DNA of 64,000 nt, taken from positions 34,047,256-34,111,255 of the forward strand of contig OY998184.1 in NCBI GenBank assembly GCA_963921935.1, in the 5' to 3' direction. The notes beneath the pieces are model-generated. The model searched no databases. It was not told where the DNA came from and saw only the letters and a program-made list of their open reading frames with translations. The translations under genes were made by a program, and so were the position numbers. Shown piece by piece: positions 55,040 through 64,000 of the stretch; the first letter of the stretch is position 1; each line of letters opens with the position of its first letter. This DNA is from Galeruca laticollis (lineage: Eukaryota > Arthropoda > Insecta > Coleoptera > Chrysomelidae).

Positions 55040-58000
55040 ACCTTCGCGTTCACGAATGTAGCTCAGATTAACCTGCATCACGCGAAGGGTGCTCCAGCCG
55101 TAATTGCAAGGTTGTTCGCTAGACTACAACCGGATATTGCACTGATCCAAGAACCATGAATCAACAAAGAAGGCCAAATCAAAGGTTTGGCATGTAAGGA
55201 TTCTAAATTGATTTATGATCAAAGGCAAGTATCTCCGCGTGCCTGTGTAATCATAAGAAATAACATAAAATATATTTGTGTTTCAAAATACGTGTCACGG
55301 GACCTTGTTCCAATCATGGTTCACCTCAACATTGGGGGTATCGAGCGGGACATCGTCATTGCCTCTGCCTACTTCGCTGGAGACGGGCCGATGACACTGC
55401 CCACTGCCAGTAGAGGTACAAGAGCTAGTGAGACACTGCAATAGCAGACGGCTGCCAATTATAATTAGTTGTGATGCCAACGCACACAATACCGTGTGGG
55501 GAAGCACCAATAACAACGCAAAAGGTGAGTGTTTATTAGAATATCTCTTAGCAAATAACCTTGAGACCTTAAACGTGGGGACAACCCCCACTTTTGTCAC
55601 GAGAGCTAGAGAAGAGGTCCTGGACGTAACAATTGTTAATGTTGCTGCTAGGAAAAATGTAAAAGATTGGAGGGTGATGAGCGAGCCATCACTTTCCGAC
55701 CATAGGATCATCGAATTTAGGTTAGAGGGAAATACCACCTCGATTCCTACAATTCGAAATCCTAGAAATACTGATTGGTCTCTTTACAAGACCAATCTGA
55801 AGGACAATTTGAAACACGTCGAAGTGAATGGGGTAAATCACCCGCACTACGACCTGGAACAAAGAGTCGAACAGATCAGTGAGGCAATAATGGAAGCTTT
55901 TCATTCCAATTGCCCACTCTCAAAAGCTTGGTGGAATGAGAATCTATCAAACCTCAGAAAAGAGGTCCGTCGGCTCTTTAAGAGAGCCAAACGTGACGGC
56001 AATTGCCAGAGGTACACTGAGAAGCTTACTCAGTACAATAAAGAGATTAGGAAAGCCAAAAGGCTTAATTTTCAAGCCTTTTGCGAAAAGATCACTTCCA
56101 CTCACACTACGGCCAGACTACAAAAGGCCATGTCAAATGGGGGAACTAACCCCACAATGTCGCTGAAAAGGCCAGACGGATCATACACGGAAGGTGAAGA
56201 GAAACGATCGATTCTTCGTCTTAGAACCCTTTTCCTAGGTAGTGAACCAGCAACAAGCACCGAAATAGCAATGAACTACACCAAAAAATCCCGCAAGGAA
56301 GATTGGGACCTTGCTAAGAAAATATTTACCAGACAACAGTTGGAATGGGCAATAAGTACCTTTCAACCATATAAATCACCAGGAGTGGATGGACTATTTC
56401 CAGCACTCCTACAGCAAGGGATAGAGGAGATTCTTCCTCACCTGCTGAAGATTACAAGAAGCAGTCTAGCAGTGGGTCTAATACCAAAAATAGGGAAAAA
56501 AGATGGGACTGATCCCCGATCTTTTAGACCCATCTGTCTAACATCGTTTCTACACAAATCGATGGAAAAGTAGTGGATAACTACATAAGAACAGAGAATC
56601 TGGAGAATATACCACTTCATAAACGCCAGCATGCCTACAGAGCGGGTCGATCAACTGAGACAGCTCTGTATCAGCTAACAGAATTCATCCAGGGAACTCT
56701 GAACAACAAAGAAATCGCAATGTGCGCATTCCTGGATATATCAGGGGCCTTTGACAACACAACTCATGTGTCTGTCAAAGAAGCACTAAAAAGGCGAGGA
56801 GTGAATGAAACCATTGTAAAATGGATGTATGAGTTGTTGACAACGAGGATAGCTGAGACACAGGTGGGGAATCAAACCACCTCAGTTAAAGCCACTCGGG
56901 GGACACCTCAAGGGGGAGTGATATCTCCCCTTCTATGGAGCCTCGTAGTAGATGAGTTGCTCTACAGGCTAACGGAGCTTGGCTTCGAATGTATGGGCTA
57001 CGCCGATGACATTGTTTTAATAGTCAGAGGCAAGTTCGAAAGCACCTTGTGTGATTTATTACAAAAGGGCCTCAGAATCATTGAGCAATGGTGCTTGTCA
57101 GTGGGGCTAAACATTAACTCAAGCAAGACCATAGTAATTCCATTTACCCGGAAAAGAACACTTCCAGCCATGAAACCCATATCCTTAAACGGGGAAATCA
57201 TAGCTTAAATATCTAGGGATAACCCTAGACAGTAAGCTTCTGTGGAATAAGCATGTTGAAATAACTGCTAGTAAAGCAATAAGAGCTTTGATTACGTGCA
57301 GAAATCTAGCTGGTAAGAGGTGGGGCTGTAACCCAAAAATACTGCGATGGATGTACGCCATGATTGTGAGACCAGCAATTACGTATGGGGCAATAGTTTG
57401 GCACACAAAAGCAAGTCAGTACAGCACGAGGAAAACCCTCGATAAAGTTCAAAGGTTTGCCTGTGTGTGCATCACTGGAGCTATGAGAACGTGTCCAACT
57501 AGGGCACTTGAGATCATTACAGATCTCACACCTCTACATCTGGTGATAGAAAGATCTGCCCAAGAGGCAATTCTTAGAATATCTAAGGAAGGTTCAGGCA
57601 ATGAGACTATTAAAAATCAGGGAGCTTGGTCCTCTCTGACAAGATACACCTAATTAGCGAATCTTCCCAGTGACGAAATGATCAGGAAAGTAAGCATCGA
57701 AAATAATTTCACCACGATGCTAAATACGAGGAGAGACTGGGAAAGGGAATACACCACCCAAACTCTCAAAGAAAATACCTTTAGGTGGTATACGGATGGT
57801 TCAAAAACCACCATTGGAGCAGGCGCTGGAGTATTTGGGCCTGGCACCAGATACTCATTATCGTTAGGCTCCTTCCCGAGCGTCTTTCAGGCAGAAATAC
57901 TTGCGATCGAAAGATGCGTGGAAATGAACCTAGAAAGAAACTACCAGAAATGTGACATATCGATCCATTCTGACAGTCAAGCAGCTATCAAAGCATTGAG

Positions 58001-58557
58001 CTCCCATGTCATTGACTCAAAGTTGGCATTGGAGTGCCGAAGAAAACTTGATGAATTAGGCAAGAATAACAGGGTCTCTTTAGTCTGGGTTCCTGGCCAC
58101 TCGGGAATCACGGGAAATGAAGAGGCCAATACACTTGCCAGGAAAGGAGCACAAATGCCCTTTATTTGCCCAGAGCCTTTCTGTTGTGTAGCAAAATGCT
58201 CCTACAAGAGAGTTTCGGAAGAAAGAGGAAACCGAAAGAGAAGCACTCTGGCGGTGCCTTCCCGGGTTGGAACATTCCAAAAAGTTCCTGGGGAACTTTG
58301 ACACTGCTAGATCCAAAAAATATGTGGACCTCAGAAAAGATAAGCTACATCTCCTCACGGGCTTTCTTACAGGACACTGCCGCCTTAGGAAGCACTTAAT
58401 GAGAATAGGTCTAGCACAAATCACCTAGTTCGGGAATGCCTCGCCATTGCAAGAAATGCTTTGGATAAGAAACTTGTAAGAGTGAGGACCTAACCTCGTT
58501 GAAGCCGTCCCAAATACTAGAGTTCATTAGAACCTTGGAACTCGAAGGCGAGCTGTA
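55040..58557 (+). pseudogene. LINE ORF2: endonuclease, reverse transcriptase, RNase H
   Basis: Endonuclease: QINLHHAKGAPAVIARLF, DIALIQEP, a stop at 55157, IVIASAYF, ISCDANAHNTVWGSTNNN, EVLDVTIVN and PSLSDHRIIEF (55065-55720). Linker to RT with YKSPGVDGLFPALLQQG, DPRSFRPICLTSFLHK. One base lost near 56570 shifts the frame at MEKVVDNY. RT: FLDISGAFDNTTH, GTPQGGVISPLLWSL, CMGYADDIVLI (about 56990-57020). A deletion near 57205 removes WKSEVK. RNase H 57790-58140 with WYTDGSKT, SDSQAAIKAL and GHSGITGNE. The terminal finger is damaged (about 58200-58430). About six lesions in 3.5 kb: inactive but recent. Confidence 0.9.
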
Positions 58558-58689
58558 GTAGTAGCGAGAACAGCTCTGATAGGGGGGGGGGCACAATAAA
58601 GCTTTGGTTTCAGTGCACTGTAACCCCGTTAAAATCTAATCTAATCTATTTAGGGAGGGTGCATTTCGTTGGGACACCTTGTATGTTTT

Positions 58690-60290
58690 GGTACTTTCAA
58701 TATTGTCAGCTTCGACCTTAGGAACGCAAAAATCGACTGTATAATATACTTCAAACTTCCCAGCTGGGCTGAATCCTCAGGGTATTGATGACAGGTATAA
58801 AGTATTTAGTATGAGGGTACTATCAGAAACATTATGTGTACATCTGGCCACTGGCTCTTAGACTACATTATTTTGTTTACAAAACCTATATTTCAAAATT
58901 TTCCTGTGAAAAATATTGTAAGTCCTTATAATTAAATACACGTGTTCAAAAAATGGTTTAATTTAAATAAATGAATGTTTAATCATTAATACACTGCTAT
59001 TTTACTCAATACATCTTGTAACATTTCATTTTATTAACAATAACTTCTTAAACTATTTAAAGCGAATTGTTTCTAAAGTAAGGGATTAAAGGCACTGTAT
59101 TGTGACATTAACTTGAGATTGGTTATTAAATTATTACACAAAAATATGTTGCTATATCTGATATACAGGGCTACATAATGTTAAAATAATACCTCAACTC
59201 CGCAACTTAAAACTTATGTCAAAATTCTAAAACAAAAAAGTTATTGATGATAATTGTTACATAAATGTTAATGATGCCGAGGTGCATACTTCTAAAGTCG
59301 AACCATAAAATTTTGAAAGTGCAATAACCTCCGCCTCTACCGATATATAGGTCTTGCACAGTGGCGTATAAGAAAATTTATTAATAACCACCTGATTTTC
59401 GCTGTATCCGTTTATTAAAAAATACAAAAAAATCTTATTATATTGTCTGACAAAAATTGTTTCCCGATTTCCCAGTCTGACGCGTCAAAGTTGTCGATTT
59501 CCTGACAACAAAAAATGTATTAATAACCGTCAGACACCTGAAAATTATGTTAAAAAACAAATATTTGATTTTTGGTATAAGTGTCTGATAAATATAGTGG
59601 GGCGTAACTAGAGTCTGACGAAAAAACATCATTTTTTAATTGTTGCAGGATCATCCTATCTCAAGTGAGCAAAGTAAGTATATTTTACCACTTTTGATGT
59701 ACATACCTGCAAATATCGGAATCTCCGAGGTATGCCAAATGGCAGTATCTACGTAAAAGATTTACTACCCCTGAATTTGCCTAGAGGAGATTTAAAGGTT
59801 AAGATGAAAGTAGCTTAATAAAGGTTAAATTATAAAATTTAAACAATATAAAACACAAAATATCTACTTGTTCTCTAAAGAAAGGTTTAACATTCCCATT
59901 CTCCGCCCTTTAGGGACGCCTACAAGAGGTTGGGAGTTAAAAAAATGGTACACATTTATTTATTTATTAAATTCTGAAAATTTCAACTTTATAAGCTTTT
60001 TACCAAAAAAGATAAGACCCGCATACCCGTCCATCATCACCTGAAGTGAAAATTCATAGCTGGGTGCTGACGGCGCACATGCGCGTCTGTTTGACATTTC
60101 ACTTCATATGTGACAAGTGTCATTAAAAAATTTATATTAACATATCTTAAGTAATTTCATACCGCTTTCCGTAAATATTTGTCATCCGCCACCGAGTAAG
60201 TATTCTCTTTGTCCGTTAACACTGAAGCTGTTAAGGAAACCACGCTACGCGCTCGTGTAGTTTTGAAGCAGCATTATATGTTACTCAAAA
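58690..60290. other. Interval without a gene
   Basis: AT-rich. Between 59440 and 59625 the word GTCTGAC/GTCAGAC occurs about five times in both orientations, possibly a decayed TIR element. At 60040-60105 AAGTGAAA and TTTCACTT face each other around GGCGCACATGCGCGTC. Nothing else was recognised. Confidence 0.4.
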
Positions 60291-60299
60291 ACGAAGGTA

Positions 60300-61074
60300 T
60301 TTATATTTCGATAATCATCATTACACTTGTATTACTATTGATAACTTTATCAGCCATATTATCTACATCCCACATTCTCTTTTCTTTGTTTTGAATATAA
60401 GCAATACACTTGCTCCAGTTTGTGCTGTCACTCGTTCCAATTATTTCTTAAGAAGGCGTTCCACATCGGCTAACTTAAACATTCGATTTTCCCGTGCCAC
60501 TTCTCCTTTAACTTGCGCCTAAATGAATTCACTTGGATTCAACTCACAATGATACGGGGTAACCTGAATATAGTAATTCCATGGCTCAATCTTAATTCAT
60601 TTACAGTAAGTTTCTTATATTTATAAGCATGTATCTTCACAATTTGAACAATTTGAAAAAATTCGTTCTTTACACTGTTTTCATCGTAAGGGGTGGTTAG
60701 GTTAGGTTAGGTTAAGTTAGGTATCGGATAGGTTTTCATCGTAAGGGGTGGTTTTATCCTATAGACATTCTTGAATTTGAGATTTTCTCCATGCCTGTTG
60801 TGGCGTTTTTCGCTGTGGCGACTATAGTAAGGGCATTATCCATAAATACGACAGATCCTGGTTCCAACTTTTCAGTAATGCGTCCAAACCAGTTCTCGTA
60901 TACCTCTGCGTTCATCTCTTCATGGTAGTTTCCCATTTTTTTGAACTTATTTTCACCATTTAACACAAATCCACTATCAGTTCCCATGTGTGTAATTATC
61001 AAACGACGGCCTTTTCCACGGCAGATCTTTTTCCACTTGAGGATGACTGTTCTGACACAATTTCCATCATTCAA
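60300..61074 (-). pseudogene. IS630/Tc1-like DDE transposase, C-terminal half
   Basis: Minus strand: KGRRLIITHMGTDSGF, GNYHEEMNAEVYENWF, PGSVVFMDNA with the second Asp (about 60840), then the frame shifts: an interstitial telomere-like insertion, KNEFFQIVQIVKIHAYKY, GITIFRLP, and YHCELNPSEFIQAQVKGEVA with the third acid (about 60555-60500), FKLADVERLLKK, a stop, and MWDVDNMADKVI. It is the same broad family as the 261-9268 gene but a different lineage (HCELNPxE instead of HPDLNPIE). Confidence 0.85.
60677..60753 (+). repeat. Interstitial TTAGG repeats between 22-bp direct repeats
   Basis: GTTTTCATCGTAAGGGGTGG plus TT occurs at 60677-60698 and again at 60732-60753. Between them lies TTAGG x3, TTAAG, TTAGG (60697-60721) and 10 further bases. 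TTAGG is the arthropod telomere repeat. The 55-bp insertion breaks the IS630 reading frame. Confidence 0.88.
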
Positions 61075-61803
61075 TGAAAGGAATTCACTAATAGATTCTT
61101 GAATATTTTATTTACTAGCTTCGCACGACACTAATACTATGACAAATAGCACTAGAATATTTTAATTTTACAAAATTACCAATTAATTCTTTACACTAAG
61201 TCACAATAAAGGTTGGGATAGGTGCAAATTGGTCACATCACGCAATCAAAGTAATACAAGAATTACACATCACTTTTGTACTTATCGACGATATAGACAC
61301 TTCGATCCGAATTATAGAAAAACTATATTTTGTATAATTAAGCATATCAGATATCTTAATAAAATAAAAAAAGGCACGCGAATTTACCCTAACCGACGTT
61401 CGTACCACAGATCATATGTTCGTACACCATTGCGATCCCGTTGCCTGACAAATATATATAATACGAGTATTTGAATGAGCAAGAGACATGCGTCTTTCAA
61501 GCCGCAGTTCAGGCAGACGTTACCACTATTTGAAGAAAGTTTTTAACATAACAAATTGTAGTACAAAGTTTATTTCATAAAAATAATATTTTTCTATGCG
61601 ACTGATAAATTGTAGTATTACATACCAGGTGATCAGTTAACGGTAGCGAGCGGCCATATCTCATAAGATATTGGTCGTATAGATTTAGAAAAAAAAATTC
61701 ATGATGAAAGTCGCCAAGGGAAATTGCTGGAAATTATTTTCGAGTTTGTCAAACGTCCGCTAGACGCCGTAACAAAGTAGAAAAATGGGATTTTTATAGA
61801 ATT
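61075..61803. other. Interval without a recognised gene
   Basis: It contains the start of the IS630 relic's lost N-terminal side and, from about 61630, the 5' part of the mariner-like element. Possible N-terminal transposase text lies near 61640-61800 in broken frames. Confidence 0.4.
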
Positions 61804-62592
61804 TTGCCTAATGAAAGTATATCGATGATGCAACCAACACCAACTTTGAGAAGAAATCGTAGAGTAAGAAGAGAAGATAACATTATAAATGTGTTGGCTT
61901 ATATTCATGCAGACCCCCATTTAAGCATAAGAGAGATCTCCAGATATTTAGGAATATCATATGGCTCAGTGCAAAAAATATTAATGGATGAAGCATCTTT
62001 TTACAGTAATGGCAGGGTAAATCTTCATAACATGCATTACTGGTCGGATACTAATCCACACTGGTTACGTGAAGATTATCAGCAGGGTCGATGGAGCGTC
62101 AACGTCTGGTGCGGTGTTATTAATGGTGCTATTATCGGTCCGCACATCTTTAATGGCAATCTAACGGGTGACATGTATTTGAACTTTTTATTGAACGATT
62201 TACCAGGACTCTTAGAAAATGTGCCTTTAGAAGTAAGAAGAAACATGTAGTTTCAACAAGACGGTTGCCCGGCACATTATTCTCGAAATGTGCAAGATTT
62301 TTTGAACAGGCATTTTCCTAACCGTTGGATTGGTAGAGGCAGTCTATTTTTCTGGCCACCACGGTCCCCCGATTTAACCTGCCTTGATTTTTATCTGTGG
62401 GGCCGAATAAAGGATTTGGTGTATAACACTCGACCAACTACTCGAGACGACATGATAGTCCGAATTCAAAACGCCATAAATAATATACCAAGAGTGGAAA
62501 TTGAGGCAGCTGTCAACTCCACCCAGAAAAGATTGGACCAGTGCATTCAAAATAATGGACAACATTTTGAACATTTACGGCAAAACTATTAA
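61804..62592 (+). pseudogene. Mariner-like DDE/D transposase, almost intact
   Basis: From 61804: basic linker LRRNRRVRREDNI, helix-turn-helix HLSIREISRYLGISYGSVQK, then a direct jump to LMDEASFYSNGRVNLHNMHY with the first Asp. About 50 residues normally between these are missing, so an internal deletion is likely. Next are NVWCGVINGAIIGPHIF, one TAG stop at 62248-62250 (probably from a Trp codon), FQQDGCPAHYSRNVQDFLN with the second Asp, and WPPRSPDLTCLDFYLWG with the third. The C-terminus RLDQCIQNNGQHFEHL reaches a stop at 62592. Only one stop and one deletion separate it from an intact frame. Relative of the families at 19371 and 49801. Confidence 0.88.
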
Positions 62593-62960
62593 TTTATTTT
62601 TAACGTTTATTTTTAAAGTTCTGTGTTCTTGTTCTTAGTGTTATTACTCCTGCTGTTGTTGGACAGTTTTATTAAGATTTTTTTTCCAAATATGTAAATT
62701 AGTATGTTTCGACATATGGGCACCCCATGTAAATTTATTTGATTTTTTTAATCCAAAACCGTTCGTCTAACGAAAAAAAGTCAAAAGGTTCTTTTTGTTA
62801 GCAACTAATAAGTGATTACGAAAATGATTTTTATTTTGATAAAAAAGCAGTGGCGTGCCATTTTTTAATGTAATAAAATTATATTTTGTTCAATATCAGC
62901 TGTTCAAAAAAAGGTAATTATTAATTTTTTTCATTAAATTTTAGAAAAATGTATCCTCTT
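62593..62960. other. Mariner 3' region and spacer
   Basis: Non-coding. ATGGGCACCCCATG (62716-62729) may mark the mariner end. It runs to the TTAA at 62961-62964 where the piggyBac-type element starts. Confidence 0.4.
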
Positions 62961-62980
62961 TTAACCCTTTTAACGGTTAA

Positions 62981-63571
62981 TGGTACATATATGTACCACT
63001 TACATTTGCTCTTTATACAGAGCACTTGATTTCATAAAATACCTAGCATTGTAGAAATATACATCTAAGTGGCAACTACGCCTCTTCTCCTACCTCTCAG
63101 ACTGATTGGCGCCAAATAGTTGGCTGAATTGTCAAATGACGTCACAAAGTGGTACATATGTATACCAGTAAGCGTGTACAACAAATAAGGCGATTTGGTA
63201 CTGTTCTTTTTAAGTTTCAGTGAGTTTTTGTGCGATTAAGGTAAGTTTTAATTAAAATCCTAATATTTACTTTATAACTGTATAACCCTATTTACACAAT
63301 GAGTTCAGATATTAAAAAATCGTAAAAAAATCGAAAAACTGGTTTTTAGGTTATATTTACCAATGTAACAAAACTCAAATATCTTAGAAGTCGTTTTAGT
63401 TCGACACATAATATTTTGAAATATTACATTTAGACAAGTAATTAGTCAAACCATGCCATGATTGTATTTGTATCTAGTCTGGAAAAGATAATATGTGACT
63501 TTGAAAAAGTGGTACATGTCTGTACCACTGTCCATTTGCAATACGCAATAATGTGGTACATGTATGTACCA
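62981..63571. repeat. Four copies of an 18-bp palindrome TGGTACATRTATGTACCA
   Basis: Positions 62981-62998 (TGGTACATATATGTACCA), 63150-63167, 63510-63527 and 63554-63571, with 0-2 mismatches to the palindrome. The last two are part of a 44-bp direct repeat ending CCRYCGTCCA-like sequence. They lie at the tip, before the 5' exon and in the intron of the piggyBac-type element. They are possible binding sites for the transposase or a host factor. Confidence 0.85.
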
Positions 63572-63696
63572 CCGTCCACTACAAATATGGGTTTTGTGTT
63601 CTTTTCAATAAATAAGCCAATATAATGCATTAATATAACAGTTACAACTATTAATAAGTTATTACTGTAGTTTTTGACATAATATATATTTTTTAG

Positions 63697-64000
63697 ATGG
63701 AACGTAAAAAAGTTTTTAACTTGAACAACCCGGATGAAGTTGAATATCTTCTAAATGATATTGAAGATGATATGGCAAATAATTCGGACGTTAACGGGGA
63801 TTCTGATGCAGACGATAACATCCCCATTACTCGATTATTAAATACTCCAGATCATGAAGAGTCCGATGATGAAGATATTTTAGAAACTACAACATCAACC
63901 ATACAAACGGTCTCCGAAGAAACTGCTACAGCCAGAGAAGTTGATGAAGATTATTCTACAGAAGAAGAGGAGGAGGAGGTAGAAGAGGTGGAGGAGGAGG
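63697..64000 (+). CDS. PiggyBac-type transposase, N-terminal part (open at window end)
   Basis: The ATG immediately follows a TTTTTTAG acceptor. The 101 visible codons begin MERKKVFNLNNPDEVEYLLN and contain DDNIPITRLLNTPD and a long Glu/Asp run. An acidic, disordered N-terminus of this kind is usual before the DDD catalytic domain of piggyBac-like proteins. The catalytic part is outside the window, so the assignment rests on the TTAA-CCC end and this N-terminus. A host PGBD-type gene is an alternative. Confidence 0.65.
   Translation, partial: MERKKVFNLNNPDEVEYLLNDIEDDMANNSDVNGDSDADDNIPITRLLNTPDHEESDDEDILETTTSTIQTVSEETATAREVDEDYSTEEEEEEVEEVEEE

Larger units (their letters stand above)
51729..58646 (+). 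mobile_element. I/LOA-type LINE, copy 2, apparently full length
   Basis: An 11-bp duplication TATTTAGGGAG flanks it (51718-51728 and 58647-58657). It starts CCGGGTCCACATCAGTAG, with a GC-rich 560-bp leader, then ORF1 and ORF2, and ends GTTAAAATCTAATCTAATC. Without the solo LTR and its duplication it is about 5.44 kb. Copy 1 (46624-48983) matches its 3' 2.3 kb. Confidence 0.9.
49801..58685 (+). mobile_element. Mariner-like element split by a hAT MITE and a LINE
   Basis: The transposase C-terminus reads SRWIGRRGPVEWPARSP, NPLDL, a stop, HLK(S)KVFATQS to CLLLTP at 49801-49975. It jumps across the hAT MITE to DVLRNVREAFENRLYHCMEV and NGDHFEQYIQ (51347-51432). The 3' non-coding part continues to 51717, is cut by the LINE (51729-58646) and ends after GGGTGCATTTCGTTGGGACA at about 58685. 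A second copy of the family is at 19371. The N-terminal half is missing. Confidence 0.8.
62965..64000 (+). mobile_element. PiggyBac-type element, 5' end (continues past the window)
   Basis: TTAA (62961-62964) is followed by CCCTTTTAACGGTTAATGG, the usual TTAA-CCC start of piggyBac elements. A 5' leader of about 275 bp with four GGTACAT palindromes, an intron 63241-63696 (GTAAGT ... TTTTTTAG) and an open acidic coding start follow. No lesion is visible, so the element may be intact. Confidence 0.75.

Noticed and set aside
1..64000. tRNA, rRNA, riboswitch, operon or bacterial promoter features
   Set aside because: None recognised on reading; the coding content is eukaryotic transposons and one insect receptor-like exon. 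A tRNAscan or Infernal run would be needed to exclude small RNAs fully.

Overview
This window is eukaryotic, almost certainly from an insect. It is AT-rich, has spliced genes and microsatellites, and carries one host-like exon that resembles the C-terminal part of an insect odorant receptor (28310-28465). It also holds a short TTAGG-type (arthropod telomere) tract. I see no tRNA, rRNA, operon or prokaryotic feature. Nearly all recognisable coding sequence belongs to transposable elements, most of them decayed. The species cannot be fixed from the sequence alone.

Layout. (1) 261-9268: an IS630/Tc1-like DDE transposase gene split into three pieces by a hAT element (673-3795, exact 8-bp duplication) and a P element (4298-9063, 7-bp duplication). 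The P element itself carries a pogo/Tigger-type MITE (8247-8695). (2) 9905-14330: a PIF/Harbinger locus. Its MADF-BESS gene (+) and DDE transposase gene (-) sit inside each other's introns, and the transposase exon is split by a 2-kb element with about 540-bp terminal inverted repeats encoding a FEN1/XPG-like, Cys-rich protein. (3) 14.6-18.2 kb: a decayed Jockey/CR1-type LINE. (4) 19.2-28 kb: fragments (Crypton recombinase, mariner, a 3-kb TIR element, MADF, LINE tail), then the odorant-receptor exon. (5) 28.97-41.7 kb: two satellite-like tandem families (about 174 bp and about 158 bp) and a roughly 10.5-kb pogo-type element inserted in a 174-bp monomer. That element contains two copies of a satellite block and a Ty3/gypsy copy. 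(6) 41.9-43.7 kb: a second, inverted gypsy fragment whose integrase is followed by a TARG1/OARD1-like macrodomain, a CCCH finger and an LTR. (7) 43.7-45.8 kb: a Penelope element with a GIY-YIG domain between inverted 274-bp repeats. (8) 46.6-58.6 kb: two copies of one I/LOA-type LINE. The longer copy is interrupted by a solo LTR and lies in a mariner that also hosts a hAT MITE. (9) 60.3-64 kb: an IS630 relic with an interstitial TTAGG insertion, a nearly intact mariner-like transposase, and the 5' end of a possibly intact piggyBac element running off the window.

Working together: nothing here forms a pathway. The main biological information is the insertion order, which can be read at base resolution from target-site duplications, and several unusual element architectures: the gypsy with SAP, macrodomain and CCCH modules, the long-TIR nuclease element, and the interdigitated Harbinger genes.
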